From positions 2,525,139 through 2,589,138 of the forward strand of contig CAWUHX010000006.1 in NCBI GenBank assembly GCA_963922205.1: a stretch of DNA of 64,000 nt. Reading direction: 5' to 3'. Shown one piece after another: positions 10,304-20,589 of the stretch (positions are counted from its first letter, which is position 1; every line of letters begins with the position of its first letter). Position numbers and translations under genes: made by a program. Source of the stretch: Romanomermis culicivorax (Eukaryota > Nematoda > Enoplea > Mermithida > Mermithidae). The notes below the pieces were generated by a model. The model did no database searches. It was not told the origin of the DNA and saw nothing but the letters and a program-made list of their open reading frames with translations.

Positions 10304-13300
10304 CTAAAAATAGATTGATTAGGTATGAGGCCCCGTAACCATACACTTCATACTTTATCATTTTTCACCTTATACTAGAAAAAACTTGATGGCTCTCGTC
10401 ATTTCAAAAATTGTCCTGCAAATGTGATGGAAATCCATTAATCGATTGCTGATAATCATTTGGCCGTATATTTGTTTTGGTGAGAAAAATCTCACATCTA
10501 AAATTTCTGTTGGATTTTTGACGATATTCAAAACATGTTTGAGTTTCGGTCAATCATTACAGTCTTTCAACGTAATGGCCATTTGAGAAACTTCGACCAC
10601 TAGCGAATTAATTTTTATACAAATTGTCAAACACGATTCAAGTTTTTATCTCTCTTCCGAAAAGTATGGCTCTGAGAAAGAATGAGCATACATGTAATTA
10701 GGGGGAAGTGCTACAGAAGCCGCCCCGCCCTGAAATCGTCTGGGAGATCCTCCCCCCCCCAGATTTTCCAATCCTATGGTTAGTCATATGGTTGTCATAG
10801 GGATCCCCATACTTTTGGTTGAAAAGGTATAGAAAAATGTCAATTTAAAAAAAATGGTCAAAAATGTCAATTTTGTCGGCTATTCGCGCCATGAATAAAT
10901 TTATTCTACGTTTTTTCATACAAAAATCATTAATTTTTTAGTCGTTTTTCGAACTTTTCTTCGTGAAAAAATCAAATTTTTTTCCTTCAGGGACCCCTCC
11001 GCCTAAAATTTTGCGAATCAGTGACCCCGGCCTTAAAAAAGTCACCCGACACCCCCAGACCACAGGGCTCCGTTACATGTACGAGAATAAGTTGTAAGAA
11101 TCTGAGACATGAAGACTGTGTCAAGCATATTCGTTTAGCGAAGTGTGAGCTTCAGATTGATATAGATTAGGATGCCAAAGATGCTGCAGAGAATATTTAG
11201 ACGCGCCTTGAAATAAACTTATTGGTCAATCATCTCTATGTGCAGTATTTTTCTGAGCACGATTATATCATTTTCTGAAATTTTCTCACGCCTACAACTT
11301 TTGTTCAAAATTGCGTTTTAACATAGTCTACTGTACCGTTCAGAAACCTGGTTCCGGTGAATGAAAATGAATTTAAAGTTCAAACATTTTTCATTGTCTT
11401 TTTCTCTTCTTCTTTATTTTATGAAAGGACTAAAAATCCACATTTGTAACAATAATGGGTCCGTTGCGTTAATGAACCCTTTCTCAGAAGTTTTAGAGAA
11501 TTCTTTGATGGTATGCAGGATTTATTGTTGATTTGGTTACAGGATACGCTTCAGGGCACGCACGCACGTGTGAAAGGTTCGGTATTATTGACCCCGGTAG
11601 CTCTTGATTGACTCTCATATAATTCTAGTTGACTCCCGGCAGATCCTACTTCCCCCAACAATGATCGAGAAAATGATGAAGGAAAATGATAGGTAACAGA
11701 AGAGTGAAAATGATGCTATATATTTAATGACTTTTTTAAACAATGCATACTTGATTCTGAGAAGTGACATTAAAACTTTAGAAGAGGTGCCCAAACAAAT
11801 ACTTTCCCATATTTGACTAAAATATGTTGGAGTACATGCTTGTTGGATGTTAAAAGACTTTTCTTTTCATTATCAAGAGAGAAAAAACGTTTGTATACCA
11901 CCACCTGTCCTGGCTGTCCTGGCTGACCCTCAGCATAATTTCTGTGTTGAGCACGTATGTTTTAGAGGTTATTTCTAGAAAAGACCAAAGGATCTGGAGT
12001 ACTCATGCTATACTACCCCCGTCAAAATGAATTAAAGATGTAGATGCTTAATTGTAGGTTAATCCTGAATTTAATATGCAAAATCAGTCAGGGCACACTA
12101 TTTATGTATTGTCATATTCTCCTGTTGGGAATAAGATTGATATTTTTGTAGTAAACCAATTAGACTAGAAGAAAATTGGATATGGAGGTATGTATCATTC
12201 AGAACGTCTGAGAAATGCCGACTGACTTTTTTGGGCTAAAACAAAAATTTGGACTAAAACTGGCAATCGATGCTATGTTGCGCTACATGGAACACAGAAT
12301 TGTGTCCAATGGTTCAGGGAGTTTTAATGTTTTGTCATTTTCGAATCTATCTTCCCAACTTTGCTAATTATACCTGTTGATGCATGTCCACGCATGTGGA
12401 GGTCGGATGCGCTTGGTTCAAAGCAAGTTACGGGTTGATGCAAAAATCTACTGTAGTTTACTTATACATGCAGATTTGTGAACAATCAGATAAAACGATG
12501 AAATCCCAAGGAGAAAAGTCAATGAAATGACGTTCTAGATCTGTTGAAAGGGGGATGATCAAAAACAAAAAGTGTAAGCATGTTGTGAACTTGAGAAATG
12601 TCGAAGATTGTTGGAAAAAACGGAAAATTTGTGAAACGGCCGAGTATCAAATTCGAGACTTCTCCAAAAACTACTACTAATCGTGAATGTTTATTTTATT
12701 CGACAATTCCATACAATCAGAGCAAACACTGTTTGAACAAGAGAGACAGGAGAATGTACAGAGTGGCGAAAAATGAACGCAAATCGGGCGAAGATCTGCT
12801 GCTAATACTGACAGCAGAAATTGTGGAATCTCTCCTGAGAATGAACGTCAAAAAACCGAAGGCCAAAAATATACGTAAAACTAAAAATTCTAATTTTCGC
12901 ATTTTTTAAAATGTGGACAACTGTTGACATGTCCATGGACGATGGCTGAAAGCATGTATAGAAAAAGACGATGAAATAATTTTCAATTGATATCGATCTG
13001 CTGATTTCGATCAAAATGAAGAGAGGAAGAGTTTTTGTGACTCTTTTTCACAAAAGATGACATTTGCATTCTTTCATCATTTTCTTTAGAGATTGATGAA
13101 AAGATAGAAGCATGTTGTTGTTGAAGAAGAATAAAATAGGACATAGCTTAGTGAAAAAAGCCGTCAGGAATATCGAATATATTCTTCCTCACTGTACAAT
13201 AAATTTTGGTGCTTCTATTGGTGCTCTGCTTCTCGTCAGGCTTGCATGTACCTAATTACTGCGTACTTATTTCTCCTCACTTCATGCTTGTTAGATTTTG

Positions 13301-13560
13301 GAAGTTCATTCATTTTATTGGCAAATCATATCGAAAAGCTGAACCGTCTTTTTCCTGTTTTGAAACTTTGGGTTCGATTCCTAATTTTCTGAATTCTTCA
13401 TCCTTCTAGGGATTTTTGATTTGTAGCCTCAATGAGGCCAGCTTGGGAATAAATGGCAAGTGTTTGAGTTCGAATCTACAGGTTAATGTCAGAACCTCGT
13501 GGAAGTACCCATATACAATTCTCCTCGCTATGCCTAGGCTTATCGCAAACGGTTAGAAAA
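10304..13560. other. Intergenic, with a C-run-rich repeat fragment near 10.7-11.1 kb
   Basis: 10680-11070 contains CTCCCCCCCCCCAGATTTTCC, then AGGGACCCCTCCGCC and ACCCGACACCCCCAGACC, runs unusual against the AT-rich background and likely a decayed repeat. The frame 12598-12909 (plus) is basic and could be an exon, but it has no convincing splice sites or homology. Nothing else is supportable. Confidence 0.4.
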
Positions 13561-13574
13561 TGTCACAAGAAAAA

Positions 13575-15645
13575 TGACATTTTAAGACACGATTTCTGAG
13601 AGATTCTACCTTCTGCTCCATTGACCTATGATAAGTTGACAATTAATAATATCTGAAAAAGAGATATTTTGAGTAATTTTACATGCTGAGTATCGTGACA
13701 GCATTCATTCTGCGCAAAAATCAAAATTCAGATAGCTACAGTATTCCAAAGTTTGGAATTCTTACATTTTTTGGCATTTTTCAGTCTGTACACGTGTTTC
13801 GAAATATCACAGCTCAGAAAAAACGTGACTCCGAAGCCAATTGTTGATTGTATGTAGAAGACCATGCTCTATACGCCGGTATGAAGAGCATTTTCTAATC
13901 TCTTACTTTACACTTTGTATTCCATTTTAAAGTGTCAAAACCGATGTCAAAAAAACCGAAAAAGACCTTTCGGGCCTTTTTTGGGCACCTTCCCATAGGA
14001 TGCTGCAGAATTTTCTTCTTGATTTCTGTAGCCACTAATGTCTGACATATTGTGTTAAAATTTCAATCAAATTAATGTACCGTTTAGGGAGCTGTAGGTG
14101 TCTGCACATTCTGAAAGCTGATACAAAAATGCTGATTAACTCCACTAAATATGCTATCAACGAGATGCAGGAAAAATTCGAAACGTTCAGATTAGACGAG
14201 TAAAAATAAAAGATGTGAGTCAAATCACTCGAAAAATTTCATGGATCAATTTGCAATGGTTGCGCAACAAGATGACTCAGAAGAGATGCATCAAAAATTT
14301 CTCTTTTCAGTAATTTGACCGGAAAAAAATTGGAGCTGAGAGTTTAATGCTACAAAATAAATGTCGGCTGTCTGACTATGACCTATGTTATAACCTGTGC
14401 GAAAGTGCTCTATAGTTGAAGGCATCCCGTTTCACACCACGTGATGTTGGCCAAACGAAAATAGAGCAAAGGATAGTAGACTGCAGTGTCCTTCCAACAA
14501 AGTAAAGAGTATCTGAATAACTCTAGCCGTTTTTCTGTAAATGGATTTGAAACAATCACTCAATTTCTGAAATTTAATGAAAGTTTTCGAACTTTTCGAT
14601 TTTTCGTTTGAAGCAATTCGTTCAGAAACCATCAAACCTAGATCAACGAAAATTTGCCAGGACTTCAAGTCACATTTTTTCCCATAATCTGCTGGGTTAC
14701 GAGGCATCCTGTGTTCCCGATGGGACATTTATCCAGAGTCAAAAACGCATTTGAATGACAGTGCAGTGTATGCAAATGTCTACAGCTGCCAAAACGGCAC
14801 ATGATGATGAGATGTTACTTTAGCAGCTACTGTAGGAATGTATTAACTAAAGAATAAAAAGATAAAATTCTGCAGAATCGTAGGTGAAGGTGCTCGGGAG
14901 TGCCTATAAGCTGGAGTTTTCTTTATTTTTGCTTCTAATTTTTGACTGTTCAAACTTTCTTGCAGAGTGTAAAATGTTTGTTTGTGAAACAATTAATACA
15001 TCAAACTATAGTCTGTTAGTTATTTGATAATTCTACAGTATATGCAATGAATATATCACAAGGGGTAGACAAGGGCCACCTAGCACATAGAATGATTTCT
15101 ATGAATATTTCATAAGTATGCCTTCTTCAGAGCAGTGCAGCTCCCAAAACGGTAAAAAATTTTGATGCAAATTTAACCAATGCAGTAAAAATGGATGAGC
15201 TACAATATAAGAAAATAAAATTCTGCGGCTTTCGATTGGAGGTGCTCGGGAGTGACCATGAACAAAATTTTTTCAATTTTGACGGCTCATTTTTGACACT
15301 TTAAACTTTATGAAAAGGTGTAATATGCAATTATTTGCTGTAAATATTACATCAGAACAGAGCTTATTCTCTCCTCTGTAAAATGAATATTCATTCATCA
15401 ACTAAGATCAATCTGATCTTGAAATATCGCTTAGCTTGCAAGACCACCGAAAAATGCCAATAAATCATCAATTTTCAAATTTTGGCATACTGTAGCAGCG
15501 CGAATTTTGGTTTACATGCAAAACGAATGGTACCATGGAACTCAGAGCACGAAACTACCCAAAATATCTGATTTTGAGCTATGATTAAGTTTCAACTTAT
15601 CATAGGAAAGTAGAACCTCTCAGAAATCGTGTCTTAATTTTGCTT
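13575..15645. mobile_element. Element with long (~200 bp) inverted repeats
   Basis: The left arm (13580-13795) contains GACACGATTTCTGAGAGATT, CCTATGATAAGTTGA, AGCTACAGTATTCCAAA and TTTTTGGCATTTTTC. The right arm (15455-15640) contains the same words in reverse order on the other strand: AGAAATCGTGTC, CAACTTATCATAGG, TTTTGGCATACTGTAGCAGC and AAAATGCCAATAAA. Arms of this length with about 1.6 kb between them suggest an old foldback transposon. No transposase is recognised; the minus-strand frame at 14432-14728 is of unknown meaning. Confidence 0.65.
14790..15350 (+). repeat. Two diverged direct repeats, ~330 bp apart
   Basis: The unit near 14790-14975 (GCTGCCAAAACGGCAC, AAAATTCTGCAGAATCGTAG, AGGTGCTCGGGAGTGCC, TTTTTGACTGTTCAAACTTT) recurs near 15130-15310 (GCTCCCAAAACGGTAA, AAAATTCTGCGGCTTTCGAT, AGGTGCTCGGGAGTGACC, TTTTTGACACTTTAAACTTT). 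The words keep their order and spacing. The pair lies inside the 13.6-15.6 kb inverted-repeat element. Confidence 0.65.
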
Positions 15646-15671
15646 ATCTACGTTTATTCTGTTGTGGTAAG

Positions 15672-16005
15672 TCAACCGCGATCAACTTCATAACCAGGAT
15701 CTGTGAGCAGGTGGAACCGGCATAGAACGGAAAGGGGTGACCATAAAATTACATAACACCAGTTTATGCCATCCTTGTTCCACATGTCGTATGCCCAAAT
15801 CCATGTGGCCTGCGCGTCAGAAAAATAACGCTCGGTGAGGGGCTCGAACCCTCGACCTTCTGCATACAAGACAAACGCGCTATCCAACTGTGCTAACCGA
15901 GCCTGCGCTAACCGAGCCACGGAAATTGTGGTTGTAGTGGTGGTGAGTGCGGGGCATGCCGCGTAATAAATAGCCAGACGCACCACTACAACATACACTT
16001 TTGGG
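15672..16005 (-). mobile_element. tRNA-Thr-derived SINE copy
   Basis: Read on the minus strand, a leader (ATTACGCGGCATGCCCCGC, then CCACTACAACCACAATTTCC) precedes a tRNA-Thr-like sequence. A body follows with CACATGGATTTGGGCATACG and ACATGTGG. Leader and body words recur in order at 18050-18290, and the body recurs at 20345 and 32222, which marks this as a dispersed family and not a lone tRNA gene. The terminal GC-rich tail (AGATCCTGGTTATGAAGTTG) has no visible copy elsewhere. Confidence 0.7.
15830..15902 (-). tRNA. tRNA-Thr(TGT)-like gene or SINE head
   Basis: The minus strand folds as a 73-nt cloverleaf. The acceptor stem is GCTCGGT/ACCGAGC, the anticodon loop is CTTGTAT (T33, anticodon TGT, Thr), and the T-arm is GAGGG-TTCGAGC-CCCTC. 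GTTATTTTT just after the 3' end is a plausible Pol III terminator. The D-stem has one A-C mismatch (GCAC/GCGC) and the anticodon stem has T-G wobbles. A partial copy of the 5' end (GGCTCGGTTAGCGCAG) lies immediately upstream. Since the flanks belong to a repeat family, it may be a SINE head and not a decoding tRNA. Confidence 0.6.
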
Positions 16006-16009
16006 TTTA

Positions 16010-18045
16010 TTCATTCTTGGTTAATTGCCGATTTATGGACGCTTGAGGCCACCCACTTTGCACCAATTATACTTTTTGCGTATTTAGTTGGCGGCCCTAA
16101 CACGCATTGTTCTGTAAGCATAGGACCATGAATTTATAACTTTAGGTTTTTGGAGACGATGGTAGGAATCTCCTTGCTGACATCAAAGTGTACTGTAGGC
16201 TCATGCAGTTTCCAGAATAAGTCATTGTGAATCTGGCTGAAGATATATTAGTTGATTTTGTTGTGATTGGGATTACGAACTGTTGCATCTTCTTTTGTGT
16301 AAACCCAGAGGTCAGACCACCTTGCCGCGCATTACCTGACAGTTGTGACATGTTTATACATCAACTGTCCATATACATATACAGAAATGTTCGAGGAAGC
16401 GGTTTTATTCAGTAAACTTTATTTCCAATGGTGGATAAATGATTCTTAAAATTGTGTAGTAGTTTAGTGACAACTTCGCCCTTTTTGCAACGTTTGTCGA
16501 GCAAAAATTACCCTTTTCTGTTCGATATTTACCACCATGGCTTACGCTAGTTATCCATCGATTCAGCTTGGTGAGTGAGTCAACACACTCACGACTTGAA
16601 ATGTCGAAGAAAATGCAATCTCATTACATAATTGAATGAAGCTTATAGACAAAAACTGTCCGAGTTCTGGATACAACTCTCACGTACACTGTGTATAATT
16701 AATTAATTAGAAAAAACGACCACAATCAAGGAAATGAATGCTATTCTTGTGAAAACTAACACCAGGTAGTGCACAACAACTTCAATTCAGCATTGTTGAG
16801 TGAAGAGCACATAATTATTAATGAATCTGGTCGATTTGCAGGACCACTGTTTCTTCTATGGCTATTGCTAGAAATATGGGGCTAATTTGTACACATAAAC
16901 CAATGAACCCCGGAAGCAATTCTTGATCAAGCTTTTCTTCTTGACAAATATTACTCGTAATGGAAGCCTGCAAGTCATGTGCTTTTTATTTTGCTATGGT
17001 CAGCATGCAAAAATGTTGGATTAAGGTTTAGTTCATGACCTCAGTACTATCGTCAAAACCGCAAAACACAGGACCTTAGTATAGAATTTCCTACAAACTT
17101 TAAACATTAGTTGAGTATGCTCAAAATGTGTGGTTTTATGTGATATATCGCTTAGCACATGGTGTAGTACTTTCGTTCCATTTTTATTATTCAGACAAAC
17201 CCCGTTGTTCATCATTTGCCTTGAATATTTTTCATATTTTTCATATTCATATTCAGCATATTTTTCTATCGTCCTTTTTTGCATCCTTTTGTATTTTTAT
17301 TCATTATTGGTCAGGAGGGACTAAGAAACATTGAACAGGATGTTATAGGCTTTAATTTTGCAATAGAGCCTATATCTTTTGTTACCATCTGGCTCATGAG
17401 CTTTATTCTTAATCAATATGGATATCGCTTACTGTTGCTCTGTTTTTCGTATAATCCATCATTGAAAAGATGATTAAAATTCGATATGTCTCGATTTAAG
17501 TTTGTGGTCCATTTTTCCCAGATAAGGTTTGACGACACAAAAGCTGTTTATGCAAATAATAAACCTACATCGTGAGTCAATGGTTTTTTTGTTGCAAGTT
17601 GACTGGGTGACCGACGTAAAAAAATTCAACTTTTTCTCTATGATGAAATATTTGCCTTGTTCATTCTTCTGATTTGGTCTTTTATTAATCATCGAGGCTC
17701 ATTCAAAATTGAATAAAATATAGCAATCCATTTTTCATTGACTTTGTTGTATGCTCATATACAGATTCCATCTTCCATCTTCCATCCATGGACTTTAGAA
17801 TGAGCACAACTGAACTGCTCAGGGAACATAGGTGAGAGTATTCATTATCAGCTGTTACCTTCATTGTCATCTGCCGCTCCATGGGAGGGTGTCTTGTACG
17901 ACTATTTGAAATTTCCCTACGGGTCCGATATTCCTCTCAGCTGAGGAATGGTAAAATCTTGAATGGGTTGGTCACACCTCTCCTAACTCTAGCCAGGCCA
18001 CTATCCAAAAATCCTCATTTAATTACTTATAGGGTGTTAATTTCA
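16010..18045. other. AT-rich sequence, no gene seen
   Basis: 16280-16345 (TTTTGTGTAAACCCAGAGGT, CGCATTACCTGACAGTTGTG) is weakly similar to 35265-35330 (TTTTGTATAAACCCAAAAGT, ATAGCCCACAACTGCC), suggesting a shared old repeat. Open frames here are Phe/Tyr-rich and look random. Confidence 0.4.
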
Positions 18046-18290
18046 TAAAGAGCACGAGTATTATGAGATGGCTGTCCATCACACGGCCTACTTTGCACAC
18101 GCCTCCGCCACTACAGCCGTAATTTCCAAACCATCCACGTGACTCGGTTCAGTGCACTTGATGAAATACATCTTTCTTGTATTTAGAAGGTCGAGTCTTC
18201 AAACCCCACACCTAGCTTCGGTTTTTGTTGCGCAGAACATGTAGATTTGGGCGTACCTTCCATCTCCATACTTGTAAGGTGCATCGGATT
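18045..18290 (+). mobile_element. tRNA-Thr-derived SINE copy, diverged
   Basis: The leader is CATCACACGGCCTACTTTGC with CCACTACAGCCGTAATTTCC. The tRNA part is GACTCGGTTCAGTGCACTTG, CTTTCTTGTATTTAGAAGGT (Thr TGT loop) and GTCTTCAAACCCC (decayed B box). The body is TTGCGCAGAACATGTAGATT and TGGGCGTACC. All three modules match the 15.7-16.0 kb copy in order. The tRNA part is too damaged to be functional. Confidence 0.65.
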
Positions 18291-18480
18291 GTTCATTACG
18301 CGGCCTGCTCTGCACACTATAATGGTTCCTCGAACATTGTACTGGAGCTGTTCTACCACCAACTGCATAACTGCGCGTCGTCCTTTTGTGACTGCAGCAG
18401 TAACCGTCATAAAAATCCAGGTCTGAGCCTGTGACTTGAATGTGGAAAACGGGCTTCAGAGGAAATACACAGTTGAATCA
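18290..18480 (+). repeat. Dispersed repeat shared with 49225-49390
   Basis: Shared ordered words include GGTTCCTCGAACATTG/GGTTCTCGCACACTG, AGCTGTTCTACCACCAACTG/AGCTGCTCTACCACCGACTG, TGACTGCAGCAGT/GATTGCTGCAGTG, CCTGTGACTTGAATG/CCCGTGACTTGGATG and TTCAGAGGAAATACAC/TTCAGAGGAAATGCAC. The copies have the same orientation. The unit directly follows a SINE copy here and may be its extension. Confidence 0.7.
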
Positions 18481-18611
18481 TTCATGGTGTTGTCACCACC
18501 ACCACCACTGCAAACACAATTTCAGAATTATCCATGTGGCCCGACTAGTTCGGTTCTGTCCATTACTTCTAATGTCCTGTTACTTCTAAATTCCGTTACT
18601 TCTAATGTCCC

Positions 18612-19108
18612 CAGGGCCGTGCCAAGGATTTTTGCGGCCCGGTGCGAAGTAGATTTTTGCGGCCCTATTTTTTAAAATTAGTAGGTATATACATCTACAT
18701 ACAATACAACGTGAAGCTGGCGAGTATGATAACATTATAGGAAACAGTTAAATACGTGCTGAGATACATACAGACAAATGTGTAAAACTATCGATACAGA
18801 CTTTACACAGTGAAACACAAAGGCGTGCTCCTGCCTTGTCGAGCATACACGTACAGTACAGTATGACACGTATGTAAGCTAGTTCAGCTCAAGTTCTTGC
18901 GGCCCCTAGTGAATGATGAAACATCAAATTTTCTGTTACACAGAAGTGCACATTATTATTTTTATTCGTGTTCGCATTGTCTAGCATACATATAGTGTAT
19001 AATATATGTATACAAAGTACAAACTTAGGTCAGTTAAGTTTTTGCGGCCCCTAATTCTTTGCGGCCCGGTGCGGCTGTACCCTTCGCACCCCCCAAGGCA
19101 CGGCTCTG
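18612..19108. mobile_element. hAT-type MITE with perfect 8-bp target duplication
   Basis: The left end CAGGGCCGTGCCAAGG is mirrored by CCAAGGCACGGCTCTG at the right. The 8-bp sequence AATGTCCC flanks both sides exactly (18604-18611 and 19109-19116). Subterminal repeats include TTTTTGCGGCCC(GGTGCG), present near both ends and again at 18898 and 19040. Terminal CAG..CTG and an 8-bp duplication identify the hAT superfamily. At 497 bp with no open frame it is non-autonomous. It interrupts the left arm of the telomere-repeat foldback, so it inserted later. Confidence 0.9.
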
Positions 19109-19308
19109 AATGTCCCGTTACTTCTAACACAGAAAATATTCCAGCTTATGCGAAGCTAAAATATCAACCGACAGAGAGATTTTTGCTTTTCATTACTTAT
19201 ATTTTTTGCAAATATGATTCAAATATAAGGTAGTCAGTCACTTTAAAGATGTTATTTCTGACATTTTTGCTTCTGTGATCACTCTCTCAAGTCTCCTAAT
19301 ACCTGTGC

Positions 19309-20268
19309 TCAGGCTTAGGCTTAGGCTTAGGCTTGGGTTTAGGCTTAGACTTGGGCTTAGGCTTAGGCCTGAGCTTAGGCTTAGGCTTAGGCTTGGGCTT
19401 AGGCTTAGGTTTAGGCTTAGGCTTAGGCTAAGGCGTAGGCTTAGGCTTAGGCTTAGGCTTAGGCTTAGGCTTAGGCTTAGGCCAAGGCTTAGGCTTAGGC
19501 TTAGGCCAAGGCTTAGCTTAGGCTTAGGCTTAAGCATAGGCTTAGGCTTAGGCTTAGGCATAGGCTTAGGCTTAGGCTTAGGCTTAGGCTTAGGCTTAGG
19601 CTTAGGCTTAGGCTTAGGCTTAGGCTTAGGCTTAGGCTTAGGCTTAGGCTTAGGCTTAGTGTAAAACTTAGACTTAGACTTAGAATTAGGCTTAGGCTTA
19701 AGCATAGGCTTAGGCTTAGGCTTAGGCATAGGCTTAGGCTTAGGCTTAGGCTTAGGCTTAGGCTTAGGCTTAGGCTTAGGCTCAGGCTCAGGCTCAGGCT
19801 TAGGCTTAGGCTTAGGCTTAGGCTTAGGCTTAGGCTTAGGCTTAGGCTTAGGCTTAGGCTTAGGCTTAGGCTTAAGCTTAGGCTTAGGCTTAGGCTTAGG
19901 CTTAGGCTTAGGCTTAGGCTTAGGCTTAGGCTTAGGCTCAGGCTTAGGCTCAGGCTTAGGCTTAGGCTTAGGCTTAGGCTTAGGCTTAGGCTTAGGCTTA
20001 GGCTTAGGCTTAGGCTTAGGCTTAGGCATAGGCTTAGGCTTAGGCTTAGGCTTAGCCTTAGGCTTAGGCTTAGGCTTAGGCTTAGGCTTAGGCTTAGGCT
20101 TAGGCATAGGCTTAGGCTTAGGCTTAGGCTTAGGCTTAGGCTTAGGCTTAGGCTTAGGCTTAGGCTTAGGCTTAGGCTTAGGCTTAGGCTTAGGCTTAGG
20201 CTTAGGCTTAGGCTTAGGCTTAGGCTCAGGCTTAGGCTTAGGCTTAGGCTTAGGCTTAGGCTTAGGCA
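19309..20268 (+). repeat. Interstitial TTAGGC (nematode telomere-type) array
   Basis: About 160 hexamers of TTAGGC run in one direction. Variants include CTCAGG, GCATAGG, GGCCAAGG and AGACTTAG. The variants are not random: a block with TTAGGCTTAAGCATAGG followed by GGCATAGG occurs near 19530-19562 and again near 19692-19732, which indicates internal segmental duplication. The open frames across the array (Lys-Pro or Leu-Arg/Gly repeats) are by-products. TTAGGC is the canonical telomere repeat of nematodes. Both ends are flanked by unique sequence, so it is interstitial in this assembly. Confidence 0.9.
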
Positions 20269-20344
20269 TCACATTACAACGTAAAAGTATAGTACTTTTT
20301 TACACTGTATTAGAAGTAACGGGACGTTAGAAGTAACGGCACAC

Positions 20345-20480
20345 AATCACTAGTTCAGTTGGCAGTGCGCCTGATCTGTATACAGAAGGTCTAGGGTGTG
20401 AGCTCCACACTGAGTATTATTTTTTTGTTGCATCGGACACAGGGGTTTTGACATATGACAATGATTACTAGTGTCCACCG
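20345..20480 (+). mobile_element. tRNA-derived SINE fragment
   Basis: The decayed tRNA head (CTAGTTCAGTTGGCAGTGCG, CTGTATACAGAAGGTCTAGG, GTGTGAGCTCC as B box) is followed by a body ACACAGGGGTTTTGACATAT-GACA. The body corresponds to CACATGGATTTGGGCATACG-ACA of the 15.8-kb copy. It begins 8 bp after the right arm of the telomere-repeat foldback. Confidence 0.6.
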
Positions 20481-20589
20481 AACGCATCGGTCGATCTTCC
20501 ACTGAGGACTGGCGGTGTTCAGCAATTTGAGAAGTCTGGATCTGTATGCCCGCTTTCTCAATTACTCAAACACTTCTGGTTTAGTCAAA

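Larger units (their letters stand above)
18560..20340. mobile_element. Foldback element enclosing a TTAGGC array
   Basis: The left side has repeated CCGTTACTTCTAATGTCC-type units (18562-18611, resuming at 19109-19130). The right side (20310-20337) has the inverted units TTAGAAGTAACGGGACGTTA and GAAGTAACGG. Two units on the right pair with the last two on the left. Between them lie a hAT MITE (18612-19108) and the telomere-type array (19309-20268). The inverted flanks suggest that the array sits within, or was captured by, a transposable unit. No coding sequence for a transposase is present. Confidence 0.6.

Noticed and set aside
12598..12909. 103-aa basic frame
   Set aside because: No homology, no splice signals, and the opposite strand is also open; possible but not supportable.
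15672..15998. 108-aa minus-strand frame
   Set aside because: It runs through a tRNA-derived repeat.
19309..20268. A true chromosome end
   Set aside because: Unique sequence and repeats continue on both sides, and the array has degenerate, internally duplicated hexamers.
19238..20272. 344-aa Lys-Pro-repeat protein on the minus strand and a Leu/Arg/Gly frame on the plus strand
   Set aside because: They are translations of the TTAGGC array; the hexamer has no stops in some frames.
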